DNA of 64,000 nucleotides from contig FONU01000018.1 in NCBI GenBank assembly GCA_900112995.1, positions 1 through 64,000 on the forward strand, in the 5' to 3' direction. Positions 32,636 to 41,374 of this stretch are shown here, one piece after another. Positions within the stretch are counted from its first letter, which is position 1; every line of letters starts with the position of its first letter. The translations under genes were made by a program, and so were the position numbers. Under the pieces are notes generated by a model. The model ran no database searches. It was not told the origin of the DNA and saw nothing but the letters and a program-made list of their open reading frames with translations. Source of the DNA: [Lactobacillus] rogosae. GTDB taxonomy: Bacteria; Bacillota; Clostridia; Lachnospirales; Lachnospiraceae.

Positions 32636-32686
32636 GGAATATAAGTAACAGCGAAATATAAGTAACAGTGGAATATATGTAACAAA
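32636..32686 (+). repeat. Three tandem 17-bp repeats
   Basis: Three consecutive units, GGAATATAAGTAACAGC, GAAATATAAGTAACAGT and GGAATATATGTAACAAA, lie between the ABC operon and the kinase-like gene. Purpose unknown; iterated regulator sites or slippage are both possible. Confidence 0.8.
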
Positions 32687-32742
32687 GTGAGCAGGCACTA
32701 ACTTGACGTGCACAGGAAACGCGTGCAGAAAAGAGGATTATT

Positions 32743-33414
32743 ATGGATAATTTGGTTATTACAGTAGCAAGAGGCTTTGGCAGCTGTGGAAAAAGAATTG
32801 CCAAGCAGATAGCAGATGATTTGGGAATACATTGTTATGAGAACAGAATACTTATGCTTGCCTCTCAGATGAGCGGACTTGATGAGGAAGTATTTGCAGA
32901 GGTTAATGAGAAATTGAGAAGCCAGAATGTATTTTCGGCATTTCTTAAAGGACTTCCAATGCAGCGTTCTCCTAAAGTAGAGGACAGGAAGTTTGTATCA
33001 GATGAGAAGTTATTTGAGTACCAGAAACAGATTATAGAACAGCTTGCCGATACAGAAAGTTGTGTGATTGTCGGAAAATGTGCTGACTGGATATTAAAGG
33101 ACAGACCTAATGTTATAAGCCTTTATATTGAAGCACCACGAAGATTTACACTTAAAGAGATTATGAACAGAATGGGTGTTAATGAAGCCACAGCGGCAAG
33201 GTCAATTACACAGACAGATAAATACCGTGCAGAATATTATGAACATTATACAGGAGGCAACTACTGGACTAACCCAGTGAACTATGATCTTACTATAAAT
33301 ACGGAAAGAGTGGGATTTGAGGGTGCTGTAAAGCTTGTTGAAGATTATATAAAGATAAAATATCCAGATTTTAATATAAAATGCACTAATACAGGAAGCA
33401 CACAGGAAGCTTAA
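32743..33414 (+). CDS. Cytidylate kinase-like family protein
   Basis: A 223-residue P-loop protein. The opening ITVARGFGSCGKRIAKQIAD is the modified Walker A of the cytidylate-kinase-like family, followed by NRILMLASQMSGLDEE and IVGKCADWILKDRPNVISLY. These proteins are distinct from the housekeeping CMP kinase (Cmk) and their true substrate is not known. GAGG precedes the ATG. It stands between the tandem repeats and the AraC gene; all run in the same direction. Confidence 0.8.
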   Translation: MDNLVITVARGFGSCGKRIAKQIADDLGIHCYENRILMLASQMSGLDEEVFAEVNEKLRSQNVFSAFLKGLPMQRSPKVEDRKFVSDEKLFEYQKQIIEQLADTESCVIVGKCADWILKDRPNVISLYIEAPRRFTLKEIMNRMGVNEATAARSITQTDKYRAEYYEHYTGGNYWTNPVNYDLTINTERVGFEGAVKLVEDYIKIKYPDFNIKCTNTGSTQEA

Positions 33415-33458
33415 TAAAAAGCCTGAAGTTAAGTGCACATAAGAAAGAAGGTGTTACT

Positions 33459-34217
33459 ATGCAGGTTAAGACTTATCTTATATCAGAAGGTGTTAAATAT
33501 ACAGAGACCATAATAGAAGATGGTTATATTAATAAGATATATAAAGTTGATAATTGCAGGAAAGATATATATGCAATTCCTGATGCCTGCATAGACATAC
33601 AGTTTATATATGAAAAGGGCAGATATGTTCCATATGCGTGCGGAACACATACTAAGGTCAGCCCTGCATATATAAGTGGAAGCAAGAAAACTTTTGCAGT
33701 TAAATTTGAACCAGGTGTAATTCCAGATTTTATGAAAGAGTATATTTCGGACATAGTATGTGACAGAAAATGCCTTGCTTATATAGATGATATACAGAAT
33801 ATATCATCTATGCTTCAAAATGAAGATGATTTTGAAAAAATGGTGGATATTTTTATGGATAATTTCCGGTATGACAGGCATTTTGCAGATAAGAAAAATA
33901 TTATTGCAAGCATAGCAGGCATTATTCATAAGGGTAAGGGCAATATAAATATTGCAAAGATAGCCGAAGAGGTAGGCTACAACCAGAGATATCTTGACCG
34001 TGTGTTTAAGGAAGCTGTTGGCGTTTCTATGAAAAAATATGCGGAAATAATAAGAATACAGAAGGCAATATATTATTTGCAGAACAGTCTTACTTATGAG
34101 ATATACGAAAGGCTTGGATATTATGACCAGGCACATTTTATAAAGGATTTCAAGAAAAATACTTCACTTACGCCGAGCAGGTTTGAGAGGGCCAACAGCC
34201 AGTATAAGATAGTATAG
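33459..34217 (+). CDS. AraC family regulator with DUF6597-like sensor domain
   Basis: A 252-residue regulator. The N-terminal half (AIPDACIDIQFIYEKGRYVP, then GSKKTFAVKFEPGVIPDFM) resembles the DUF6597 sensor domain; the C-terminal half is a double helix-turn-helix (INIAKIAEEVGYNQRYLDRV and LGYYDQAHFIKDFKKNTSLT). It is immediately followed by a PLP enzyme, kinase and transporter, so it is the probable activator of that cluster, perhaps sensing its substrate. Confidence 0.82.
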   Translation: MQVKTYLISEGVKYTETIIEDGYINKIYKVDNCRKDIYAIPDACIDIQFIYEKGRYVPYACGTHTKVSPAYISGSKKTFAVKFEPGVIPDFMKEYISDIVCDRKCLAYIDDIQNISSMLQNEDDFEKMVDIFMDNFRYDRHFADKKNIIASIAGIIHKGKGNINIAKIAEEVGYNQRYLDRVFKEAVGVSMKKYAEIIRIQKAIYYLQNSLTYEIYERLGYYDQAHFIKDFKKNTSLTPSRFERANSQYKIV

Positions 34218-34261
34218 TTAATGGCAGCAGTAACATAAGTGTTATAGAAAAGAGGTAGTCT

Positions 34262-35521
34262 ATGAGTTATATTAATAATCCAGATATTACTAAGGAAGAT
34301 ATATTAAAGAAAAGTTTGGCACATTGGAATGTTGGAAAGACACAGGAATGGATTGACAGGGATATGGCTATCGTTATGGGCAAAAGAGAGGGCTATTATT
34401 TCTGGGATCTGGATGGCAGAAAGTTCTTAGATATACATATTAATGGTGGTACATACAACTTAGGACATAGAAATAAAGAGATTATAGGTGCTTTAACAGA
34501 TGCTATGACAGAGCTGGATATAGGTAATCACCATTTTACAGGAATAACCAAGGCACTGCTTGCGGAGCAGTTGACAAGCCTTTGTCCTGACGGACTTGAT
34601 TATGCATGCTTTTCAACCTGTGGTGGTGAAGCAGTTGACCTTGCAATAAAGAGTGCAAGATATGCTACACAAAGAAAGAGAGTTGTATCAATTCAGGGCT
34701 GTTATCATGGACATACAGGTCTTTCAGTATCGACAGGAGATGCAAGATTTAAAGATCCATTTCTTTGTCAGGGAGCACCTGGAGAATTCGTACAAGTTCC
34801 CCTTAATGATCTTGATGCAATGGAGGCAGAGCTTAAGAAAGAAGATGTAGCGTGTGTAATTATAGAATCACTTCTTGCAACTTATGGCTTCCCAATTCCA
34901 GATAAGGGCTATCTTGCAGGTGTTAAGAAGCTTTGCGAGAAATATGGAACATTGTATATAGCAGATGAAACACAGACAGGTCTTATGAGAACCGGAAAAA
35001 TGTGGTGCTTTGAACACGAGGGCTTCGTTCCGGATATGATTACAACAGCTAAAGGCTTTGGAGGTGGAATATATCCAATATCAGCAACGGTTATGAACAA
35101 AAAAGCGGCAAGCTGGATGTTTGATATAGGAAGAATGCACGGTTCTACCTGTGGTAATTCAGAATTAGGCTGTGTTGTTGCGATGAAGGTTCTTGAAATA
35201 TCAACAAGAAAAGAAACAGTTGATAATATTAATAAGAATACCAAGATTCTTACAGAAAGAGTTAATGCACTTATTGATAAATATGATGGATTTATTACAG
35301 GTTATACACAGCGTGGTGTAATTATGGGTATTAATTTTGACTGTGAAGATGCAAGCAAGACAGTATGCAAGCCATTATTTGATAACGGCGTATGGTCACA
35401 CAATTCAAGACTCCACCCTAATACATTGCAGTTAAAGTTAGGACTTTTGTGTGATGATGCATTTATGGACGAATTATTTGAAAAAATAGATAAGGGTCTT
35501 GCACAGGCACTTTCAAAGTAG
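34262..35521 (+). CDS. Class III aminotransferase-fold PLP enzyme
   Basis: A 419-residue fold-type I PLP enzyme. The cofactor Lys is K264 in TTAKGFGGGIYP, D235 lies in ADETQTGLMR, and the GCYHGHTG and GGEAVDLAIKSAR motifs bind PLP and phosphate. It belongs to the ornithine aminotransferase/GabT class, which also contains the phospho-lyases acting on phosphoethanolamine and phosphohydroxylysine. The adjacent APH-type kinase favours a phospho-lyase role, but transamination is equally allowed by the motifs. Confidence 0.82.
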   Translation: MSYINNPDITKEDILKKSLAHWNVGKTQEWIDRDMAIVMGKREGYYFWDLDGRKFLDIHINGGTYNLGHRNKEIIGALTDAMTELDIGNHHFTGITKALLAEQLTSLCPDGLDYACFSTCGGEAVDLAIKSARYATQRKRVVSIQGCYHGHTGLSVSTGDARFKDPFLCQGAPGEFVQVPLNDLDAMEAELKKEDVACVIIESLLATYGFPIPDKGYLAGVKKLCEKYGTLYIADETQTGLMRTGKMWCFEHEGFVPDMITTAKGFGGGIYPISATVMNKKAASWMFDIGRMHGSTCGNSELGCVVAMKVLEISTRKETVDNINKNTKILTERVNALIDKYDGFITGYTQRGVIMGINFDCEDASKTVCKPLFDNGVWSHNSRLHPNTLQLKLGLLCDDAFMDELFEKIDKGLAQALSK

Positions 35522-35623
35522 GTTAGAAGTAAAGATTAGTTAAAGCAGGATATTTTAAGATACTCATTGTGATTTTTCAGGAAAGTTCTAAGTGAATTAT
35601 GTATGTGCGGAAAAGAGGGCTAT

Positions 35624-36688
35624 ATGAATGATACACGACAGGCATTAGAAAAAGATGTAAGAGATAATTTATTATTGCTGTATGATTTTGATAAAGATTA
35701 TGATGTAAAGTTATTGAAATATTCAGAAAATGTTATATTCAAAATTACATTTAAAGAAGCTTTTCCTGTAGTATTGCGTATACACAGACCGGGGTATCAC
35801 AATATAGAAGAACTGGAAGGCGAAATATTATGGATGGACGAAATCCACCGTGATACAGATGTGGAACTTCCAGTCGTATATCGTGGCAGGGATGGCAGAT
35901 TTCTTCAAAAAATGACTACATTTTCTGGTGAAGAAGTATATGTTTCAGTTATATCATTTCTTGAAGGAAGCCCACTTGGTGAGCTTAAAGATGACGAACT
36001 TATAAAAGGACTTGAAAGCCTTGGAGAAATAACAGCGAAGCTTCATATGCAGTCAATTAATAGAGATAAGAGTGTTGTTATTAAGAGATTTTACTGGGAT
36101 ATCAACAATCTTTTTGGCGACAATAACGATGGAATATGGGGCTCGTGGCGTGATTATAAGGCTTTAACTAAAGAGCAGTACAGGATACTTGAAAAATGTA
36201 CATCTGTAATGAAGGACAAACTTAATTATTATGGCAGAAGCAATGAAAAATTCGGACTTATCCACGCAGATTTACATTTTTATAATGTGATTAATAATAA
36301 TGGTGTCAACCAGATAATAGATTTTGATGACAGCGGTTATGGATTTTATATGTATGATATGGGCTGTGCACTTGTTACTTATTCGGGAAATCTGACAAAG
36401 CTTGAAGGAGCGTGGGTAAGAGGCTATGAGAAAGTAAGAAAATTATCAGACGAAGACAAGAAGTTTATACCGATGTTCGTATTATTAAGGCGTATTACAA
36501 GACTTGCGTGGCTTGCGACTCATAGTGACAGTGACACAGCCAAGACTGTAGATGATGAATATCTGGATGTCACTATTGATATGGCTAAGGAGTGGTTAAA
36601 AGCCAATACCAAGGTAGCTGTTATTACGGGTGCGGCTGGCGGAATAGGCTATGGAATTGCAAAAAAATTCTTAGAGTCTTGCAAGTGA
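35624..36688 (+). CDS. APH-family small-molecule kinase with SDR fragment at its C-terminus
   Basis: A 354-residue protein. Residues about 1-330 are an aminoglycoside-phosphotransferase-fold kinase: GLIHADLHFYNVI carries the catalytic Asp, and IIDFDDSGYGFYMYD the metal-binding Asp. The group includes homoserine, choline and hydroxylysine kinases. The last 24 residues (KVAVITGAAGGIGYGIAKKF) are the NAD-binding start of a short-chain dehydrogenase, after which the frame breaks. ATG 35624 follows AAGAGG. Together with the PLP enzyme this suggests phosphorylation then elimination of an amino alcohol. Confidence 0.75.
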   Translation: MNDTRQALEKDVRDNLLLLYDFDKDYDVKLLKYSENVIFKITFKEAFPVVLRIHRPGYHNIEELEGEILWMDEIHRDTDVELPVVYRGRDGRFLQKMTTFSGEEVYVSVISFLEGSPLGELKDDELIKGLESLGEITAKLHMQSINRDKSVVIKRFYWDINNLFGDNNDGIWGSWRDYKALTKEQYRILEKCTSVMKDKLNYYGRSNEKFGLIHADLHFYNVINNNGVNQIIDFDDSGYGFYMYDMGCALVTYSGNLTKLEGAWVRGYEKVRKLSDEDKKFIPMFVLLRRITRLAWLATHSDSDTAKTVDDEYLDVTIDMAKEWLKANTKVAVITGAAGGIGYGIAKKFLESCK

Positions 36689-36773
36689 TGATGCAGAGTA
36701 TGTTACAGGCACAGCCAATATAATAGATGGTGGTAACATAATTCCTGAGACTGGGGTTATGGGTACAGAGTAA
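36620..36773 (+). pseudogene. Collapsed short-chain dehydrogenase (SDR) gene
   Basis: The SDR N-terminus (VAVITGAAGGIGYGIAKKF, in the kinase frame) is followed at about 36674 by a shift into another frame that encodes SLASDDAEYVTGTANIIDGG and ends GVMGTE at 36771-36773, the standard SDR C-terminus. About 200 middle residues, including the catalytic Ser-Tyr-Lys, are gone. This is an internal deletion with frameshift of what was probably a kinase-SDR fusion gene. Confidence 0.75.
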
Positions 36774-36803
36774 ATAATATATTTGTGTAGGAGCTGGTGA
36801 AGT

Positions 36804-37730
36804 ATGGTAAATGTTGTTATGACTGCACTTGTGTATCTGCTGACTATGGTGATGTCGTATATTTTAAAAAGAGCAGGGCTGTTTCATAAAGAAGACAAAA
36901 AGGTGTTGTCAAACCTGATATTTTATATTACTCTGCCAGCTTCTTTAATAAGCAGCTTCGCTGGGGCAGAAGTAAATGTATACTATGTAATAGCGATACT
37001 GCTGGGATTTCTGGTTAATACGGTTATGGTGATATCAGGACAGATAGTTTCGGCTGATAAAAGTCCTGAATTAAAGGCAATATATTCGGTTAATGCTTCG
37101 GGATTTAATATGGCCTGTATTGCAATTCCATTCTTATCAACCTTTTATCCAGCAGGTGTGCCTTATCTATGTATGTTTGATGTCGGAGATTCTTTTTATA
37201 CATTGGGAACAACCTATGCAATAGGCAAAATGAGACTTAATGGAGGCAGTAAAGATAAAAATGAGAATTATGTATTAACAATTTTAAAAGGATTGTTAAC
37301 ATCAGTTTCATTTGATACATATATGATTATGACAATACTGTCATTTCTTAATTGCAGGCTTCCGGATTTTGTAACGATGGCAGCAGATTTCTGTGGAAAA
37401 GGAAACGGATTTCTTACAATGATAATGATAGGTGTGTCATTAGAACTTCATATGAGCAGAGAGTCTGCAAAAGAAGTGATAACACTGCTTTCAATGCGTT
37501 ATGTTATTGGTATTATTGCAGCTGTGCTTATATATTGCGTACTTCCGGCACCGCTAGTTATGAGACAGATATTAGCGGCGGCAATGTTCGCATCATCAGC
37601 GGCTGTGTCAATAATATATAGCGAGAGGCTGGGTGTATCTACCGATATAGCGGCGGCGTTAAATCCGATATCTACGATACTTATGATTCCTATTATGTCA
37701 CTGGTGGTGATGGGGACTATGGGGAGGTAG
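36804..37730 (+). CDS. AEC (auxin efflux carrier) family transporter
   Basis: A 308-residue membrane protein with about ten helices in two halves. The opening VYLLTMVMSYILKRAGLFHK and the NASGFNMACIAIPFL segment fit AEC/permease-type carriers, which in bacteria move organic acids and similar compounds. GAGCTGGTGAAGT supplies a modest ribosome site. As the last gene of the AraC-controlled cluster, it probably transports the substrate or product of the PLP enzyme/kinase pair. Confidence 0.8.
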   Translation: MVNVVMTALVYLLTMVMSYILKRAGLFHKEDKKVLSNLIFYITLPASLISSFAGAEVNVYYVIAILLGFLVNTVMVISGQIVSADKSPELKAIYSVNASGFNMACIAIPFLSTFYPAGVPYLCMFDVGDSFYTLGTTYAIGKMRLNGGSKDKNENYVLTILKGLLTSVSFDTYMIMTILSFLNCRLPDFVTMAADFCGKGNGFLTMIMIGVSLELHMSRESAKEVITLLSMRYVIGIIAAVLIYCVLPAPLVMRQILAAAMFASSAAVSIIYSERLGVSTDIAAALNPISTILMIPIMSLVVMGTMGR

Positions 37731-37732
37731 GT

Positions 37733-37921
37733 AAATATAAGACAAGACGGACGTTGTGCGAGGGTGTTATATTACCGCTGGGCACGCTCTCGCTGCTTGT
37801 AGCCGTAGCGGACACGTAAGCGGCTAAAGGACAGCCGCTAAGTGCCGACGGCTGCAAAAGCACCCAGCTTGCAATATGACAGCCTCGCACAACTGTGCGT
37901 TGGCGATATTTACGTGTTGCG
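37733..37921. other. GC-rich foldable intergenic element
   Basis: A 190-base GC-rich island in AT-rich DNA that can fold on itself. GTTGTGCGAGG (37753-37763) pairs with CCTCGCACAAC (37883-37893); outside them AAATAT pairs with ATATTT; inside, TGT-ATATT pairs with AATAT-ACA, GTAGCCG with CGGCTGC, and AGCGGCT with AGCCGCT. No ORF is plausible. It could be a structured RNA or a MITE/REP-like repeat; I have the impression of similar elements in other Lachnospiraceae but cannot verify it. Confidence 0.6.
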
Positions 37922-37997
37922 TAGGAGGCACGGTGATATTTTCTTAAGAAATATAAGGAAATGTAGCCGTGGCTTTTTTTATGTTCAATTTTGGGGA

Positions 37998-38092
37998 TAG
38001 TGTAATAATTGTGTAGATGTATTTTGGGGATAGTGTAATTACAGGGGATAATAGTGTAATTTTAGTGAAAAATAGTGTAATAATAGTGTAAT
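37998..38092 (+). repeat. Five TAGTGTAAT iterons before the fic gene
   Basis: TAGTGTAAT occurs at 37998, 38031, 38052, 38073 and 38084, with the first three preceded by GGGGATA or GGATAA. All are on the same strand, directly upstream of the Fic start. Such arrays often bind an autoregulator; no known motif is matched. Confidence 0.8.
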
Positions 38093-38107
38093 TTTAGTGG
38101 AAAAAAT

Positions 38108-39265
38108 ATGAGGGGGATTGTATTATATATTTATGAGGATATATGTAAGGAGATGATGTTATTAGTGATAAAGGCTGTTTTAAATAACGATATTGTACGA
38201 ATGATAACTAATATTGTACAGAATAAATTTACGCTTAATAATATAAAATTACCAGCTATTACGAGAAATAAACTTCGTAAGAATTCTAAGAAAAAGAGTT
38301 CGTATGCTTCTAATAAAATAGAGGGAAATCCGTTGACGGAAAAGCAGGTAAGCGATGTTATAGATAAAGATGAGCATAAGCATTTTTTAAAGCCAGAGCA
38401 GGAAGTTCGTAATTATTATATGGCACTGAATTATCTTGAGGAGCAGATAGCTAAGAAAGCACCATTTACAAAGGAACTTATATTAAAGGTCCAGTCAATT
38501 GTAGAAAAAGGGGCATCTAAAGAAAAAATAGGTTTAAGGGGTGCAATGCCGCCGGGATATTTATTTGCTGTGTATGATTCTGAGACACAGGAAGCAGAAT
38601 ATATACCACCAGAGTATAATGAGATACCTGAATTATTAGATGAACTTGTTGAGTATGTTAATACAACTGATGACCATCCACTTATTATAGCGGCAATTGT
38701 TCATTATCAGATAATTACAATACACGCATTTGAAGATGGTAATGGAAGAACAGCGAGACTGCTTTCAGGATATATATTAGATTATTATGGTTATGGATTT
38801 CAGGGTATAGGCTCATTAGAGGAATATTTTGCATATGACTCAGATGAATACTATAGTTCATTACAAATGGGTCTGCCAGCATTGTACTATATGGGGCGCG
38901 AAAATCCACCTCATCCAGAGATATGGATAACGTATTTTTTGAGAATGATGGAATTATATTCTAATAAGGTCTGCGAGTTATCAATGGAAACCAATAAGCA
39001 GAGTGAACAAGTTAATTTATCTTATCTTAATAAGAAGGATAAAGAATTATTAGCATATTTAATAGAGAATAAAATGTATGAATTTAAGCCTGTTGATGTG
39101 GCAGGAGCATTGAAAGTTACTAATAAGACCGTTATTAACAGATGTGCGAAATTATATTCTAATGGATTTGTAGTTCCTGTTATTACAGGGGTAAGAATTA
39201 TGGCATATAGATTGACAGATTACACAATAAGTAATGCAGATACAATATTAAAGAACATTTTGTAA
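38108..39265 (+). CDS. Fic family AMPylase-like protein, class II
   Basis: A 385-residue protein. The Fic active site HAFEDGNGRTAR starts at H206. An N-terminal inhibitory helix motif SNKIEGN (S68, E72, G73, matching [S/T]xxxE[G/N]) precedes the domain, so this is a self-inhibited class II Fic that transfers AMP to a protein target. Residues 320-380 form a winged-helix-like region (KPVDVAGALKVTNKTVINRC) that could bind DNA. ATGs at 38153 and 38156 near AAGGAG are alternative starts. Confidence 0.85.
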   Translation: MRGIVLYIYEDICKEMMLLVIKAVLNNDIVRMITNIVQNKFTLNNIKLPAITRNKLRKNSKKKSSYASNKIEGNPLTEKQVSDVIDKDEHKHFLKPEQEVRNYYMALNYLEEQIAKKAPFTKELILKVQSIVEKGASKEKIGLRGAMPPGYLFAVYDSETQEAEYIPPEYNEIPELLDELVEYVNTTDDHPLIIAAIVHYQIITIHAFEDGNGRTARLLSGYILDYYGYGFQGIGSLEEYFAYDSDEYYSSLQMGLPALYYMGRENPPHPEIWITYFLRMMELYSNKVCELSMETNKQSEQVNLSYLNKKDKELLAYLIENKMYEFKPVDVAGALKVTNKTVINRCAKLYSNGFVVPVITGVRIMAYRLTDYTISNADTILKNIL

Positions 39266-39354
39266 GCTGATTGCAAGCTATATATGTTAATATTAATCAT
39301 ATTACAATTATTACAATGTTAAGAGAATTAGTGAGAGTAAAAGAGGTGGTGTTA

Positions 39355-40026
39355 GTGTACAGGATAATGATTGTGGAAGATGACAGGGAATTAAGGGAGA
39401 CATTAAAGGAACTGCTTATCTTAAAGAATTATGACGTTATAACGTCGGGAAGTGTTAAAGAATTTGATGAGCATACGGATATATATGATATGTATCTGCT
39501 TGATGTGAAGCTTCCTGATGGTGATGGGTTTGACATTTGTGAAAGAATAAGACATAACAGCGATGCACCGATTATATTTATTACCTCGTGCGATGATGAG
39601 GAATCTATTATAAAAGGGCTTGATATGGGCGGAGATGACTATGTGACGAAACCATTTCATAATGCGGTGCTGTTATCAAGAATAAGTGCCAATCTGCGAA
39701 GAAGAGATATGAATTCAGGTGATGTCTATAATAAAGGAAGCCTGTCAGTGCATTTTGACCAGTATAAGCTTTATCGTGACGGCAAAGAGCTTAAGCTATC
39801 ATCAAATGAATGGGATATTATAAAGATATTGATTGAGAATAAAGGCAGGGTTGTAAGGCGTGATGTGTTCTTTGACAGACTGTGGGATATGCACGGCAAT
39901 TATGTGGAATATAACACACTGACAGTTACAATGAGCAGATTAAAAGCAAAGCTTGGAACATTCTCAGATGAGCATATTCCATATATTGAAACAATAAGAA
40001 ATGTAGGATACCGCTGGATAGTATAA
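39355..40026 (+). CDS. OmpR-family response regulator (second module)
   Basis: A 223-residue response regulator: phospho-acceptor D50 in YLLDVKLPDG, acid pair E8-D9-D10, Lys in YVTKPFHN, then a winged-helix DNA-binding half (SSNEWDIIKILIENKGRVVR, NTLTVTMSRLKAKL, NVGYRWIV). GTG 39355 after GAGGTG is the best start, giving MYRIMIVEDD; the in-frame sequence upstream is not receiver-like. It is followed 16 bases later by its kinase and then by an ABC transporter. Confidence 0.84.
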   Translation: MYRIMIVEDDRELRETLKELLILKNYDVITSGSVKEFDEHTDIYDMYLLDVKLPDGDGFDICERIRHNSDAPIIFITSCDDEESIIKGLDMGGDDYVTKPFHNAVLLSRISANLRRRDMNSGDVYNKGSLSVHFDQYKLYRDGKELKLSSNEWDIIKILIENKGRVVRRDVFFDRLWDMHGNYVEYNTLTVTMSRLKAKLGTFSDEHIPYIETIRNVGYRWIV

Positions 40027-40042
40027 AAAGAGGGGGAAAGCT

Positions 40043-41227
40043 ATGGGAATAGTTAGAATTACAGAAGAAGATGTTAAGAAAAACGTAAGAAATTATAGAA
40101 TAAAACAGACATTTTTCGTGTTAGGAGTAATGGCTGTAAGTGTGATTATAATAGTGTCGTTAATTGTATATTATAATATTAAACAAAGGGCTCTTGTTGG
40201 AGCTCTTTATTTGTCAGATGAGAATTCGGCAGTACAGCTTGTTAATAACCTGATGTATCTTAATATTAATAAGTATACGTTACAGGCAGGCTCTGATGCA
40301 ATGCTTGAGGCAGGATATTCAGCTAAAGGCTACACATATTTATTAAGGATAAATGGAGAGCTTGTAAGTTATATTGTAATAGCTTTAATACTTGCTGTAA
40401 TTCTTATATACGGTCTTATCAGCTGTTATAAGATTGGCAAGAAAGATTATATGGGACAGATTAAGCTGATTGCAGGAAAGAATGTTGCTTTGAAGGACGA
40501 GCTTAATAAAGAACACGAATATAATAAAATACAATATAAGAAAATGCAGGAGTTTGTTGAGAATATAGCACACCAGATTAAGACACCGCTGTCTGTAATT
40601 ACAATGAAGCTTGAGATGATACAGGAATTATGCGGCATTAATGAAGATATATGCAGACTGATAACAGATTGTACGAAGAATACATTTAAAATTAAGATGT
40701 TTATTAAGAAATTACTAGACATAAGCCGTATAGAGTCAGGAAAAATCACACTTTCATCAGATGAGATAGTTATTGATTATATAGTTGAGGAGAGTGTGGA
40801 GTGCGCGGTTGATGATAAGCAGAAAGTGTCGGTTAATTATGGCAATGAAGACAGACATAGAAAGATGTATGCAGATGAGGGCTGGCTTTTAGAGGCGTTG
40901 ATTAATGTTATAAGTAACTGTTATGAACATATTAACCAGAAGAAGGATGGTATGGTCTATATAGATATAAGCAGTAATTCAGAGGTATGTATGATAACTA
41001 TATCTGATAATGGAGATGGAATACAGGATTGTGATATAGCAGGAATATTTGACAGATTTATGAGCAGGAAAAGTCAGGACGAATTCCACGCAGGAATAGG
41101 ACTTAACCTGTCGAAACTTATAATAGAAGCACACCACGGAAATATAAGGGCAGGCAATAGTGACAAGTATGGAGGGGCACAATTTAAAATAATACTGCCA
41201 TTATATAAATTTAAGGGCAAATTGTAA
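40043..41227 (+). CDS. Sensor histidine kinase (second module)
   Basis: A 394-residue kinase. TM1 is at about residues 24-44 and TM2 at about 108-130, enclosing an extracellular loop of roughly 60 residues, unlike the loop-less BceS-like kinase upstream. H177 lies in ENIAHQIKTPLSVI; the ATPase has NVISNCYEHINQ, ISDNGDGI and HAGIGLNLSKLI. It is followed by an ATPase-permease pair, so it probably controls or listens to that transporter. Confidence 0.85.
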   Translation: MGIVRITEEDVKKNVRNYRIKQTFFVLGVMAVSVIIIVSLIVYYNIKQRALVGALYLSDENSAVQLVNNLMYLNINKYTLQAGSDAMLEAGYSAKGYTYLLRINGELVSYIVIALILAVILIYGLISCYKIGKKDYMGQIKLIAGKNVALKDELNKEHEYNKIQYKKMQEFVENIAHQIKTPLSVITMKLEMIQELCGINEDICRLITDCTKNTFKIKMFIKKLLDISRIESGKITLSSDEIVIDYIVEESVECAVDDKQKVSVNYGNEDRHRKMYADEGWLLEALINVISNCYEHINQKKDGMVYIDISSNSEVCMITISDNGDGIQDCDIAGIFDRFMSRKSQDEFHAGIGLNLSKLIIEAHHGNIRAGNSDKYGGAQFKIILPLYKFKGKL

Positions 41228-41374
41228 GTTGTATGTAAGTCGTGCAATATATAATACAGTCATAGCAATAAATAATAAATGTACAACAGTTAGTAATCAG
41301 ACAGGCAGCAGTACATTAAGCAGTGATGAAGTACAGCGGACAAGCCTGATAACAAAAGATAAGGAGGTGTGAAG

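Noticed and set aside
32636-32686. CRISPR-like array
   Set aside because: Units are 17 bp and directly adjacent with no spacers, and no cas genes are present.
37998-38092. Plasmid-type replication iterons
   Set aside because: No replication initiator gene is near; the downstream gene is Fic, so a regulatory array is more likely.
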